A stretch of 64,000 nucleotides of DNA from Puffinus mauretanicus. Lineage: Eukaryota; Chordata; Aves; Procellariiformes; Procellariidae. The notes below the pieces were generated by a model. It had not been told where the DNA came from. It saw only the letters and a program-made list of their open reading frames with translations, and searched no databases. The stretch covers positions 1,178,001 to 1,242,000 of the forward strand of contig JAJKFH010000801.1 in NCBI GenBank assembly GCA_023333565.1. The letters run 5' to 3'. Made by a program: the position numbers and the translations under genes. Below, one piece after another: positions 23,421-36,696 of the stretch; positions within the stretch are counted from its first letter, which is position 1, and each line of letters starts with the position of its first letter.

Positions 23421-26400
23421 AGGTAAATGCATCACTTTGCTGGAAGCATAATTTCCTACATAGTAAAGATGCAAGTCAGTAATCAGGAGTTCCTGTCTGT
23501 GCATTCGACAGCCAAATCACTTGGCTGTGGCCTGTTTGCTGCCTCTTCTTATACATGTAGGCCAAGCTGGAGCTCCGCATAAACCTGTGTGAGATGGACT
23601 TGTGTTTTAAATGAGGCCAAGATGGTATTCTACCTTCTTCTGCTATTTTTGTCTTTAAAAAAAGTCCTCACAGCAGTTCTCTAACTTGTGAAAATTATAC
23701 ATATCTTTTATTTTGCTCATTGAAAGTGTTCATCTGGTATTTGTGACCTTGATATAGGGAAGTGGGTAGGTCTTGCGCTAATGTTAATCATGTGTAAAGG
23801 CACTTATAAAGGTATTTAAAAGGTTACCATTCTCAGAGGAATAATCAGGGCACTGTCTGCAAAGTAATGAAAATTTAAAAATAACTAGTTGAACAATGCA
23901 ATGTAGAAATGAATAGGCTGTAGAAGAACCCATATAATGTCAAGATTGTCTGCCTATTTCTAACACACTTTTTATAAAGAAAGGGAATATTGACATATTG
24001 GCTCTAATTTCAGATGCCTTGATAAAACAATGTCTTGCTACATTGGCTCAGGGGTTACTCCTGTCTTTGTAAAGCGTCTACAGTAGCTTTTGCTCTCTTT
24101 TTCTGATGCTGAGTATTGCAATATAGGGGCCAAATGATTCCAGTCTATTAAAGGGCTAAGGCCGAAGAAGTGTGTAGGTAATCATATAATTTGCAGAATG
24201 AATTTCTGGCTCTTGCACACGTCTCCTTGATAAACTCACCCTCATCTCATTGCTTTCCCTTGGTCTTCCTTTGCTAGGAAAGTGAGGCACAAGCATTTGT
24301 TGATCTGTGCATATGTACTGTGTAAAGGTGTTCACCGGGGTTAAATCAATCTTCTTTTAAAATTGGCTCGGTTCTTTATCTATGTGAGTACAGCCCTGGG
24401 AAATGCACGTTGTGGATCATGGGTGGTATCAGCTTCAGCAGCAGCATGTTGTTGAATAGTCACCTAAGGGAGAGGACATGGAAGGAGGCTGAGACGCTCT
24501 ACCTCTCATTGCAAAGGACTATTCCTAGTACTTACCTGTTCATAGATTGTATTCACCCTTGCACCAGGGCAGTCTTACCCTTCTGGCTGATTGCAGTACT
24601 TTGACTTCAAGACCGAGGTCCAGGTAATCATCATCTTTTTTCAATAGTTTTAGAAAGCCTTTCAACCTACCATGTTCTAGTGGGCACCCAGCAAAGAGAT
24701 TAGAGCTGAGAAGGACACAGGTTTCAAGGCTTCAAAAACTTTGCTGCTCTGAATTGGGATGGGTAATCAATCCTGGAAATGTCTGCTCTGTGGCAAGCCA
24801 AAGAATAAAATTAGTTTGGGACAACTGAAATTATTTATTTTCATTTCAGACTTTTTATTTTTTCATTCTTCATCGGGATTTCAAAATCACTTCATTTTTT
24901 TGAATTAAATTTGTGTTATTTTCAGTCTGAAAGTGGTCCATTTATATCTTCTAATCTTAAGCAATAAATCCTCCTCCACAAATGTCTTTGAACTGGGAAT
25001 TTTGTTTTAAACCAACCCTTTTTCCACCAGCAGTTTTAACTTTGATGTATCAGCGTTTTCCAAGGGTGTCATCAAATAGTTCCTGACTAGCTCTCTTGAA
25101 TGTCTGATACGAGTCAGATAGAAGAACTGGAATTAGACACACTTTCCAAACCAGAGCTTATTTTATGTGCAGTCACTATGCTTTCACATATATAATGATT
25201 TTGTAAGTTTCTTTTAACTTCATTTTCATCTGTTCTTTTTTCCATGTTTTTTATATCCTCATGAGAAAATAATGTCTTTTGTGATAGAAGGGAGGTTCTA
25301 CAAAACAGGAGGATCCTAGATAATGTTTGACTCAGACTCTCCATTTAGGTTGCTGTGGCTTTGTTGAACCATTTTCTATTGTATTTTGGTATTGCTTTGT
25401 GTTTTACTGACTATTCTATATATTTCCCAGAGAGACTAGTTCTGTGTGTTTCCTGTAGTGAAGACTATTCAAATGGACTATAATCCTGTAATCGTTTATA
25501 GCAAAATCAATTTGATGTGCTTTGGAAAACATTCGCTTGTACTACAGTCAGAGGAAATGTGTGTGCAGAGCTGAGAATTTATGTTTGTCATCATTTTTTT
25601 GAAGTTGGAAATGCATGTGCTTGCGTAATTGGGGATTCTCTTTTGTTCTACTTAATTTTTCATTTTTCCACCTATTTTTAAGGAGAATCCTATTTTATCA
25701 CCTTAGTTAGCTAGGAAGGTTTTAGGATTTTTTAGGATTTAAACCACTATTTCAGAAAAAAATCTCCTGTTCAGCTGTATTTTGTGCAGATTTAGCTCCA
25801 AATGTTCTGAGTGCCTCCATAGAAGTAAATAGGTGAATTATTGCCGCGTAGCTCTGTGTACAGTACCTGCCTGGTAGCACATCTTTGAGTTGATATTTAA
25901 GAACTACTGCAGCTCCCTCAAGTGGTGATGCTGATCTGTATTTACAGGTTTTTTTCAAATGTTTTTTTTTCTAGGATTATGGATCGTTTTAATGTTTTGG
26001 GCTGACCTGTTCAGATATTGTTAGACCTTACTCAGGTAAAGCTCCCACTGAATACAATTAATCACACTGGAATCTGAACAACAGTCTTGGGAAAGTTTTC
26101 CTTGGATTGTCAAATGGTTTTATGGAGGGCATAAAGCATTGTCTGTGTCCGCAGTAACTCTGTTTTTTTCTGTCAGTTGTGCTGGAATAAATAACCTGAG
26201 GACCCTACAGAAAGGGTTTTTCTCAGGACTGCAGTTGCAAACATAGAACAACTGTGGCGTAAGAAACACAACTGCAAACTACACAAATTGCTTGAGGCCC
26301 ACCCCCCCACCCCCCCCCACCCCCCCCCCGACATCTATAGTAATGACTTAGGAAGAATGCTATTTCTCAGGGATGTTTTACTGTCTTTGTGGTATAGACT

Positions 26401-29400
26401 TCAGCTTTTTTTTTCGTTAGCTGCCTGTTTTAAGCAAGCAACTGTGTACTGGACCAGATGAATGGCCCTGGTTTGGGGCCCATTGCTTCCAAAATCAGCA
26501 AGTAGCATCTCTTCTGATGCTCTACCTCCTGCTAATTCTGCTGAGCTTTCTCAGTAGTCAACATAAAGAGAGTTGTTATCCCATAGAATAAATGGCCGTA
26601 GGATGAAGTCTGTGCACCCTTCTGCCCCCAGTACAGAATTGCATGAGCAAATCACTTAGCTCCACTGGTCTCCTCGTAAAACACCAACAAGGAGTTTTAT
26701 TTCAGAAGTTTACTGTAAGTCTTAATGGATGTTGTCTCCACTTTAAGGGCCTTAAGTGAAAACAGATATCAAAATGCCTACTCTCTTGTCACTTATAATA
26801 GTGTGTGCTGGGCAGAGGGCACAGACTGGCGGGAGTGGAAGTGCTCCCTCGCCACCGGCACTGCTTTGTGCCATATGTGCTAATGCTGCAGCTTAGCAGA
26901 ATGGCACAGCTGCTTGTTTACCACTAGAACTTCTACCAGGTCTGGCATGTTTTCTGTATCAAACTCAGAGAACAGGCTTGACAAGCACTATAAACAAAAC
27001 AATTTTATTTCTGAAGAGTAGAAGGTGATCCAGACTCCTATTTATAAAATTGAATTGATTCCAATTAATTATCTTCAGATTTTTATTAAGAATTAATTAA
27101 TAATTATTAAGAAAATTTGATTTTTTTTTCCTTTTTGCCCTCTGTTGCAGTTATTTGACATAAGAAATAGAAATCACTAGCATTTTAGGCTTTGTCCTCA
27201 CATAATTCTATTTTTTTCCCTCTCTTTCCATAAAAGACTCATCTCATTTAAAGTGTGCCATCTAGGTTGTCATGTATATAACAGACTGCATTGTGTTCAC
27301 AAGAGAAGCATGTCAGGAGAGGGCAGGGTCCAACAGTAGTGAGTTTCCAAAGGGATCTGTTAAAGAAATGACAACTATTTTCTAATAAGCACTAGATAAT
27401 AGACAAAAATTATGTGTGATGGAGCATATTCAATACAAAGTCTGTGCTCTCATCTTAAAGGCCTGCTGTCAGCTTAGAAATCACACTGTGAACATATCAG
27501 TATCTTTTTTATTTTATTTTTTCTATAGAAAGGCACCTACCGGTAACACAAAAGAGAGAGAGAGATTACTTTGTAAACTTGCCTTAGGCTGCTCCTAAAA
27601 AAAGCAGAAAGGTGCAGTCAGACCTCTCCCACCGTGGCTGCAGTACTAAGCTGGGATGCACTGGCAGCCCACACTGCAGCTGACCCACAAACCTACTTTA
27701 AAATATTTTGGGGCACGTGTGGGGCTTGCAAGGTGGCAGGACGTGCGGCTCCTGCTGTCTCTTAAACTAGGTGGCCTGGCTAGAGAATTGCCCATGGTGG
27801 AGAGGGGAGCTGGAGCTCAGTGCAAAGATCCCGGTCAAGAGTCAGCCACGAGAACAGGGAGCCCCTCAGCCCTGGATCATAAACTCGACACACAGGTACA
27901 TTACAGATAAAGCAGTGCTTCTCTACACCTCCCTGGAAAAAGCAGGCCAAAGATGTAATCACTGCCAGTGTATTTATTTAGAAATAGGCCTTGGTGAGTG
28001 TTCTGAAAGTAATAAAATTCCAAATTCCAAAGATTTGAGCCTCTTGCAAGTGCTTTCTCTCCTTTTTAATACGAAGAAAGCTCTGAGTGTCACAAGATGA
28101 GGAAGATGCCTTTGGTAGGAATATCCCGGGTGATTTAAATTCTTTTAAGTCCAGTGTGACATCTCAAGTTCTAGCCAAAACACAGTATTGCCCCTCTTTG
28201 GGGTGACTGTCCCACTTTCTGGTTATGTCATCTCTGTTATCCAGCAAATGTTTCCACCTCTGACAAGTTGTTGCCTGCATTTGTCATAATGTGCTGCAAA
28301 TGTCAGTACCACATGTGCTTTATCTTGAAGGACCCGTATGTTTCTAGATGACACAACTAGGCCATGCTAATTGGTTTTGAGGTGTCATCCACGTCCAAAA
28401 ATACCAAGCAGTACTGATACAAGGATATGTTCCTTTGAATAGGGATACTCTTTTCTCAGTAAAGGATATTTTCAATAAATTTATTATCCCCAGAATCAGT
28501 AGTGAATTCTGTTTTACTCAGTTGCTGGATAGGCAAAGACATATTTGAATTGGTGAATAATGGCTAGAATAAACAATTCCCACAGAAAAATGGTGATCTT
28601 TGCTCAGTCTCATGAAATTGAAGAAGGTTTTAGGATAGTTATTTATATGAAATCATTGAAGATGTAGTGTTGAGAAACAGTTTAATGATTAGCAAGAACC
28701 TTAAATTCCAGTTAAATGGTGTTGCTGTTTCTGTCTGCTCATTGCTGATAGAGTTCCTGGAGGGGAGGCATCAACTAGTGTAGCAAGTGGTGTTTCATCA
28801 GAAATTGTTACTACCTTAAGTCATGGCGGCTTCATTTTTTCAACAATTGCTTTCAGTGTTGGTGCTTTTACAAAATGCAGCTCTGGCTGTGTTGCTGAAG
28901 TCTTGTTGATGTCATTGTTGCAGAAACTGTGATGGACTCAAATGTTGTTTCTTGGAACCCTGTTGTGACATTTTTAGCTGCCTAGTTGCTGCTTGCCTGC
29001 TTTATGGAGAGGAACAAGAGGATCTGAATACTGCTGTGTGCTTGCATAACTTGGAGGGAATTAGATTATTTTTCTCTGGAAGAGCAAATCAGACTTCTTT
29101 CAGAGGTTTGAAATTATCAGTTGCAGTCAAAATTTCACAGGATTGCCTTTGTCACAGTTGTATTCAGATCATGATGAAGCAGCTTGTATTTTCTTGCTTA
29201 GCAGAGTCCTGGATTGCTTTTATCTTTGTGGTGAAATTATTGAACAACCCTAAAGTTAGTTTTCACACTTTCTTTAGTTTGGTTCACTTGGCATGCTTTT
29301 ATGATTCCTTGGCATATGCAAATAAATATACATATAGGTCTACCTCTAAGTCAGGAGGGACTAGAAATATGCATGTCTTGTTTCACAAAGCTTTGGGTTT

Positions 29401-29449
29401 ATTTATTTTTTAAAGATGTTACTTAGCAAGCCAATAAGATCTATATCGG
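23421..29449. other. Intergenic AT-rich DNA
   Basis: No gene is recognised. It contains a C-rich tract at 26298-26329 (listed separately). A short old-repeat motif at about 26028-26060 reads 'cttactcaggtaaagctcccactgaa'. A 153-codon frame lacking an ATG start (28952-29413, +) has no recognisable domain and is treated as chance. Confidence 0.5.
26298..26329. repeat. C-rich tract, runs of C3, C7, C9 and C10 separated by single A
   Basis: The + strand has four C runs separated only by single A residues. The minus strand therefore has a G-quadruplex-forming pattern with very short loops, and the + strand could form an i-motif. It sits in otherwise AT-rich DNA. The exact run lengths are prone to sequencing or assembly error. 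Confidence 0.85.
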
Positions 29450-29650
29450 CTTGACTAGAAACTAGGAATCAAATGCCCCTAAATTTAGGTACATACAGTG
29501 AATACGTAAAGATGCATGTGAATATCCACTGGAATTTTCCAAGGCAGCAGCTCATATTGATTACGCCATCACTGATCTGATTTTGATAATTTCAATGTGT
29601 ATTCCAGTACCTGGCATTGCTAAATACCTTTGCAAAGGTGACCTTAGTGC
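29450..29650. repeat. Probable ancient amniote interspersed repeat ('CTAAATACCTTTGAAAAT' class)
   Basis: Segments such as 'ctaggaatcaaatgcccctaaatttaggta' and 'gctaaatacctttgcaaaggtgacctt' resemble a palindromic old repeat frequent in turtles and crocodilians. Those copies carry phrases like 'taggcacctaaatacctttgaaaatctggcc'. The copy is heavily decayed and its limits are approximate. A related segment occurs at about 44265-44450. Confidence 0.38.
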
Positions 29651-31005
29651 CTCTGTTTGACGTACTTTGAAAGATTGCAGTAAGGTTAAAAGGAAGCACA
29701 TATGTTGATGAGTTAAATCAAGGCACATCCTAAGAGGTATTTAAAATGAAAATCTCTCTTTAGGTGGCTTGTTTGTGGATCCTAAATAACTGTGCTCATA
29801 AACCTCTGTCAAACTGGTAAGGACATAATTTATTAATCTCCTATCAATATTCCATTCTTGTCCTTGTGTCTCCCACCTCTTGAAAAATGAATACACTGTT
29901 TGGACAGCCATTTATAATCCTGTATATTTGCTGTTACATAATGGCAGTTGACTGAAAGCATGAACAAACCTTTAAAATAGCTTCTGAGAGCCTCAGTCGT
30001 TTTAGACTTTATGTTACTAAGACAAGTGAATTTGTACTTAGAAAACTGTAAGTGAACTGGTAAGCTTTTTTCCTAATCAATTTATAAAGATAAATGGGAA
30101 GGAAAGAACATGCACCAGCACTAATAGTGAAGCAGCACAAACATCCACCAGTTGAAATTAGTGCCAAATCCAAAAAGGAATTACTTACTTTTAGGTGATT
30201 TCAGGGGACATCAGACAACTAATCTAGAGCTGTGTTCCATAAAGTCCCTGCTTACGGACCATTTAGCTCCAGATGACTGGAACTCATCAGATGCTTTTCT
30301 GTTCACTCTGAAAACTTTCTGAAGTACCTATAGCGACAGTTCTGTACATTCAAAACTGCCCTGAGAAGACATCTCAAGACAGCTCCTCACCTGTCTGTAA
30401 CCCTGATGGGAGACAGAAACTGGACTGAATTGTACCTACAGCCTTCAAGATTCCCTGATCCAGTATTTATTCCTACAGAATATCCAACATGCTCTCTCAC
30501 AGGGTGGGTTTTTTACAAACCTCCACCATTGCTCCTTTCTTTGTAAAAGGCTGCAAGAGAAGAATATTTGAACATGCTGAAGCTGTGCCAAAGTGGAGGA
30601 AGAAATGTATGTCTGGCAGGGCCAGAATGAGAACAAAGGAGTAGAAGGATATTTTGTTAGCCTAATGGTAGCTAGCCTTTTTGAGATGTCCATCTTTCTA
30701 TATATGCTTTTTTCTCTGCATATTCATATTTCTCTCTAGGGTTTTCCTTCAGCTGTGGGGTTCCAAAACCTAAAATTGTGTCATTACATCCCCTGGGTCT
30801 TTTATTAAATCTAGGTTTTAGTTCTCTTCCAAGCAACAAAAAAGCTATCAATTTAGTGACAGCTAGTCCGAGGAGTCACAGATCTGTTTAAAGAAAATCT
30901 CTGTATTATAAAGAAGTTGTCTTTAAATGAAAGTATTTTGTCATGTCTGCTCCCCTTGAAATCTGTGGCATGCATTTGAAATGCTGACTGGTTAAATCCT
31001 TCTGT
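29651..31005. other. Intergenic, nothing recognised
   Basis: AT-rich DNA without recognisable genes or repeats; the open frames are short and lack protein features. Confidence 0.5.
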
Positions 31006-31075
31006 TTCTCTAACATTCTGCATGCAGGTGGAAATCCGTAATTCTCTAACATTCTCAGCAGGTGGAAATTCAGAA
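31006..31075. repeat. Local tandem duplication, period about 36 bp, two copies
   Basis: Copy one begins 'ttctctaacattctgcatgc' and continues 'aggtggaaatccgtaa'. Copy two at 31042 begins 'ttctctaacattctcagc' and continues 'aggtggaaattcagaa'. The copies differ by a small deletion and a few substitutions, so the duplication is not recent. Confidence 0.85.
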
Positions 31076-31923
31076 TTTCTCCAAGGTATGCTGCTTCTGT
31101 GTGCCACCAACTTTATAGTGAATTAGAGAGAAGTCGCATCAGCTTCTCCCAACATTGGCAATTAAGGATGTGCAGATGTGGCTCAGGCACTTAAGATGGA
31201 GCAGGAACCTTGTGCATCCTCTTCACATATAGAGCTGAGCATAATGTTTTGCCTCAAGACAGAGTCCATCTGAAGTAGCTGACTGAAGTGCCAGTGGATA
31301 TTTTCCAAGATGGTTACTTTTTTGATAGACCTGCAACGGCCTACTTTGCCTTTCTGAAGAAAAATTTCTTTCCTTTTCTTACTGAAAACCCCCTTGAGAG
31401 ATCATATTAATCAGGCAAACTGGTTGTTGTCATGGCATATCTGACTTGAGCATCAAATACTGCCAAGTTGCAAAGCAGAGAAGAATATGCATAGTGGAGA
31501 CCAGTTCAGCAACATAAGCTGCATCTTCCATGGCTGCCAACAGCTCTTGGCATCCAAAGAAAAATGTATTTATCTGTAACTTTAATGCTTAACTTCCTGG
31601 CTTGTCTTGAAGACATGGAATTGGGATCTCATCCTAACTTCTCTCAGATAAAGCTTCCAAAGACAGAATATTAATTAAGGCAAGACAGACAGTCTTCAGT
31701 GCAAATTCCTGTTTGCATGTATTGCAATACCAGGTACAGTCGTAGGCCAGGACCCCAATGTGATGCACAGCTGTACAAACACATGTGCACCTGTACCTTC
31801 TTTTACTCAGGCTTTGCAGTTACCTTTTTTAGCAGCAAACTTGCACAACCGTTGTTCCTGAGCGCTCTCTTCTGTGTGCCTTTTTTCTGCCTTTCATCAC
31901 CCCTGCCTTTCATCACTTTGCAA
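31076..31923. other. Intergenic, nothing recognised
   Basis: AT-rich DNA with no recognisable gene, RNA or repeat. Confidence 0.5.
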
Positions 31924-32150
31924 AATCATAAAAATTAGAGATGGGAAAAACCTTGTTGGTCATGTGGTCTATCCTTTTGCCAGTTGGCAGGATTATGCCT
32001 TACAGCACATTTTCTAGTGCCTTGAACAGGCTATTTATAAACGTTCTCAGCATTAGGACTTTCACCCATTTCCTTTGGAAACAGTCCTGCTCACACCACC
32101 GGAAAGTACTTGCTGATATTGAGCTACATGTTCTTGATTTCATTTAATTA
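31924..32150 (-). mobile_element. Ancient CR1 3' fragment (antisense)
   Basis: The + strand starts 'aatcataaaaattagagatgg', continues 'gaaaaaccttgttggtcatgtggtctatccttttgccag', then 'ttatgccttacagcacattttctagtgccttga'. Further on come 'ttcacccatttcctttgg' and 'cttgctgatattgagc'. This follows phrase by phrase the antisense 3' end of an old CR1 group shared by turtles, crocodilians and birds. It has no coding potential and probably predates the avian radiation. The assignment is from remembered consensus. Confidence 0.65.
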
Positions 32151-35100
32151 GGCTTAGGTGTGTATCAATATTCTTGGTGGATAAAATCACCTGTCTACTG
32201 ACCACTGAGTGAACATTTATCCAGCAGGTGCCAGAATTACCTTCCAGAGCAGCTGATCTCCCTGGCTTTGAAAATCCTCCCATTGTGTGGCTCCAATTAA
32301 CCTTGTAACACTCCAGCCTGCCTCCCCACTCTCCAGGCACGTTGGTGCTTTCCATCTCTGCCAGCTTTGGTCCATTTCTTTTCTGCCTCTTTGACCTCAC
32401 TTGCCTCCATGTCCTTTATTTCTCTTAACTCTTCTGGTACTTCACTGTGTCCCTGCCTCTTCTGTGTGCTTTTGTTTTTCTTTCTTCACTGCTCCCTCTG
32501 GGTCCATCTCTTCCCCTGAAGAGCCTTTTCTTCCAGCTTACTTTCTTTTTTCCCCAAAATCTTGTATCCTGTAAAGCCATCTTGCCTACTGTTCCCAGTA
32601 CTTGAGTATCAGTGTTTTCTTTTCCCCACAAAGTGCCTTCATTCAACCACTTGTGGAAGACTGAATTATTCTTGCAGTGCCCAGAAAACTAATTTTTTCA
32701 ATGCTTTTCTTAGTCCAGCCTGAAAAGCTAGCTTGTTTGTTTATTTAGGGTTGGTTTGGGTTTTGAGTTTTGGGTTTGTTTTTTTTAATTATTGTAAGGC
32801 CTGCAAGATTATTTTTTTTTATAATCTCTGTGATGCCAGAGAAAAATGTGCCTTTCTATGTCCCAGGCTCACTCGCTGTCCAATACTGCATTTCTACAAA
32901 ATTTGCTCTGAGATGCTACTAGCACAAATAATGACATAAGAAAGTGAACAGATCGGCATACTAATTCCACAGTATATAACACCCCTCAGTCTTCAGCAGC
33001 CCTAGTGTCACTTATCTTGACACAATTGTGTGCTGCCCCCAGCAAACACATTAGATCAAAATGAACGATCAAGTGTATCCTCAGGGACTGCTGAATTGGT
33101 GCATTTGACATAGGAAGGAGAATTTCTGTTCTGTTTTGGGTTGGTTGGGTTTTTAGATGACACCAGACAGCAGCTGTATAGATGGCATAAGCCTGAGGCT
33201 ATTAGAGATTCACGAGTTTGGACGTTTTTGTCTTCACTAACAATAGTAATAGGAGTTAAAGTAGTGTGTCTTTGTTTCTGTAGTGCCTGGAGAGTTGCTA
33301 TTATAAAAAATCAGGGATTATATTAATAAATACAGTAATTTTAAGAGCAAATATTAATTTGGAGTTTTCTGGAGTGATATGAAAAGATAACCGGGAAACT
33401 CTAAAATTCCTTTAAAAGTTCATCGGAAAAGGAAAATACAGTATTTTAAATAATAAAAAGTGTATTTGAACTATTGAAAAATTATTTTTTGTTAAAAATT
33501 TTCACTAATAAGCTGCTTATAACTATCGCCACATGAAAACTAGAAATGTGCTTAGCTCTGTCTGCAACAAACTCTGTATTATTTAGATGACACGTTCAAA
33601 GTTTAAGCAAACATAAATTGCTTAGTCAGAACAGAAGAATGGAACATGAATAACAATGCTTGAAATCCCTGACAGACATAAGTAATATTTTTTTAAAAAT
33701 ATCCAAGAGAAGCATTGCTGGATTGTTTCTTTGCTAGTGTCATTTTGAGAATGCTTGTCCAAAAATAAGTCTTTTACGTACAGTTTTAAAGGCAGTAGGG
33801 CTTGGGTTTGACCTGCTTTTGATAGTGTTACATTAATAGTGCTGAAATGTGGGGATACTGTTTATTTATACAACGTGGAAAAACCAAGTGTCATTTTTAT
33901 CTGTATGCTTTAAAAATGTCAGTAAAACATAATTACTTTGCTGCTGCAGGGAAAATATCTTAAGCTAACACACTTTATTTTGATGGAAATGTCACTAGTT
34001 ATAGGAATCAAACCTCCTTGCAAAACTTTGGATACTGAATTAAATATACAACTAAGAGACGCTAAGAGACACTGTTTGTTTTGAAATGTCTTGATTTTTA
34101 TCCTGGGATCTGTTTGCAGAATTTAGGGAAAGGATCTTTCTTACATATAAGATGTGTGTTTAAAGACGTGAATCTTACGTTTGTACTTTTGAAATATTTT
34201 GCCTCTTTAAACATATTTCACAATGCAAGTTACTTTCTTCTCCTCAAACCTCACCATAGGCTGAAAAGATCTTTTGCTGTAATGAAGCCCTGGTTACTGA
34301 TACAGTGTTTGTTTATTGCCATTTTACTATCATGGCTCAATGATTCCTGTGTTTCTTTTTTTGGCTCCATCCTGTTTTCCGTGCCCTGTTGGTGTGCACA
34401 CTGTATGACAGTATCTGGTCATATAACCGGGGCGTTGTAAAGGACTCTGGGCTCCAAGTCATGCACAGGTGAACAGCAAATTAACCGTGGAATTGCAAGC
34501 GGAGAGTAGAGGACTTGCAGCACTGAGCTGTGACTCAGGAGCGCTGGGTTGTGCCCCTCCCTGAGAGGCAGACGGGACTACCATAATACATGCTTGTAGG
34601 GGACAAGCTACGTCCTGAGATAACTTGGGCACAGGCAGACTGAAGTGCTCTCCAGAGTCCCTAATGAAATCACCTGGGTCCCCTATGACTCAGAAAAATC
34701 CTCCTGCTTTCAATAACGACATCGCCAGACTGGTTCTGGTGAATCTTATTGCAGGGGGTTATTCAAAATATTTCTGCCTCCGGCTGCCTGCCCAGCCCAC
34801 AAGGTCACTGGCTGTAGCAGGGCTACAGAAATGTGTCTTGCAGTTTCCAACTGGGGTAAACCGCTTCCTTCACCCACCACGATACCCAGAACATGACATG
34901 ACTTTCCTTCTGCTGTCCCTGGTCTGTCATGGAGTAGAGAGCTGGAATCAGGAAGGCCTTTAAATAGCTGTAATTATTTATTTCAGCGCAAATGAATCAC
35001 AGCCCAAAGTTGCATGATCAGGATTTTTTGGTGGATGAGGACCATTTGGCTGGTTGTTTTTCATTGAGCTTTTAAAGTATTTGACATTGCAATTTTATGT

Positions 35101-36309
35101 TCCCTTAATATAATTTTCCCATGAATTGTGTACACACATACATGCACAATATATGCGTGCATGACTAGACAAAATCGATTATGTGAAATCTTGGTTCTTA
35201 AGAATTAAAACCACAAACTGGATGTGTTTGGAACTGAATTTATCCTTAGTGTCTCTTTCAGTTTTGAACTGAGCTGTGAGGCAGAATGTTTTCTTTTTTC
35301 AGTACTTTCTTTGAGACTTTTTAATTCAGACATTTAATCTTTGCTGTTTTTTCTGCCTGGTGGTTTTGTCTTGCCTTTTTGTGGCTTTCTTTGGTTATTC
35401 CTTTGTGTCCTAGTTTTCCTTAGAAGTTAAAAATGTATTATTTCTTTTAATTTGATTCTCTTGTTCCCTTATTTTTTTCAGTGCTCGTTGTCACCAATTC
35501 CAAATAGTCATAAAGTCACTGTTAATGCAGTTCAAGATGGACTTCAGCTGAGCTAACTGTCCAGATTTTTGGTAGTGTGTAGTCAATTTGTGTCCAAAAC
35601 ATAACTTACGAGGGGTCCAAGTGGCTTCTGGAAAGTTGCCTCTGTTATGATGTGTGTCGCTATGACTTAGAAGCTAGACCTTTGCTTCAGAGCATTGTGC
35701 GCTCATCTCGTTTTTTAATTAAATGTCAGGATCTCAGTTGTGAAGATCAAAGCGATTCCTTCTTTCAAGTTCCGTCAGGAAGGAGGCAGAGCGTTTGTTT
35801 TTGTTTTCTCTCTTGGTGAGATAAGGTTCCCTTTTCATCTAAATGTTAAGACTTTTCATCCCTGACTTTGAAGACACAAATAAAAAGCAGCGGATGAAAC
35901 TATTCAGATGTAAAGAGATTTTTGATAAGGCAGTTGTTGAAATCACAGGGGGGGAGGTTAGTTGCACTTTAGAATATTGTATGCACGATCTACTGAGGTG
36001 GGTTTTTTTTTAAGACTTATGAAATTATGTATATCAAAGATGGTATTTTCTTAACAGCTAAAACTTTAAGTGAGAACCGTGTTCCGAAACATCTCAGCCC
36101 ATCAAATCCGCTTGCTAAAGTATAATCAAGTTTGTGAGCTCTTCAGCAGCATGTCTCTCAATGGGAATGGGCAAACTCTAGTTTATGCTTTGTGTGTTTC
36201 CCGGGAATCCCAATATCACTGGCAAGCTTAGAGGTAAAAGAGCAGGAGGATTTCGGGGAGGAGAAGAGGGGACAGCAACTCTGCCACTTTCCTTTAAACC
36301 TAAGCATCT
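32151..36309. other. Intergenic DNA upstream of the DPP6-L promoter
   Basis: AT-rich and without recognisable exons. GC content rises from about 36.18 kb. No polyadenylated upstream gene end is evident. Distal enhancers could lie here but cannot be told from sequence alone. Confidence 0.5.
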
Positions 36310-36323
36310 GTTGCTATGGAAAC
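36310..36323 (+). promoter_or_regulatory. RFX X-box-like site GTTGCTATGGAAAC
   Basis: The 14-mer GTTGCTATGGAAAC closely matches the palindromic RFX-factor X-box (GTTGCCATGGYAAC). It lies about 1.56 kb upstream of the DPP6 start codon, just before the CpG island. RFX factors regulate neuronal and ciliary promoters. Binding and function are inference. Confidence 0.5.
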
Positions 36324-36696
36324 CCCGGAGCCTGGTGCTGGAGCAACAGGAATTGTCACCCTCTGTCCCGATGCAGCCGTGCTGGGAGAGGCTGGAACCC
36401 GCTGACAACTCCCCCGGTGCCTACCTGAGCCCGTGCCCATTTCCTCCTCCGGGAGCGTTAATTAGCGGCCGCGGTTCTCCGGGCCGAATGAGCCTGGCCC
36501 GGCGCCCCCGCGCAAGGACCGCTCAAAGGCGGCGCAAGGGCCGCGGCGACGGGCGGTCCCCGGGCGCTGTCCCTGCCCGGGTCCGGATCCGGATCCCGCC
36601 CCGGCCCCGGCCCGGCCCGACCCGGCCGGCCCCGGCGCCGGGACCGCGCTTGTTTATCCCCGGCCGGTGCTGCCTGGAGCCACTTTGGGCGGATTT

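Noticed and set aside
28952..29413. 153-codon plus-strand frame in AT-rich intergenic DNA
   Set aside because: Begins at TTG, not ATG, has no recognisable domain, and is Cys/Phe/Leu-rich as random AT-rich translation tends to be. It is long enough to recheck by homology, but I cannot support a gene.
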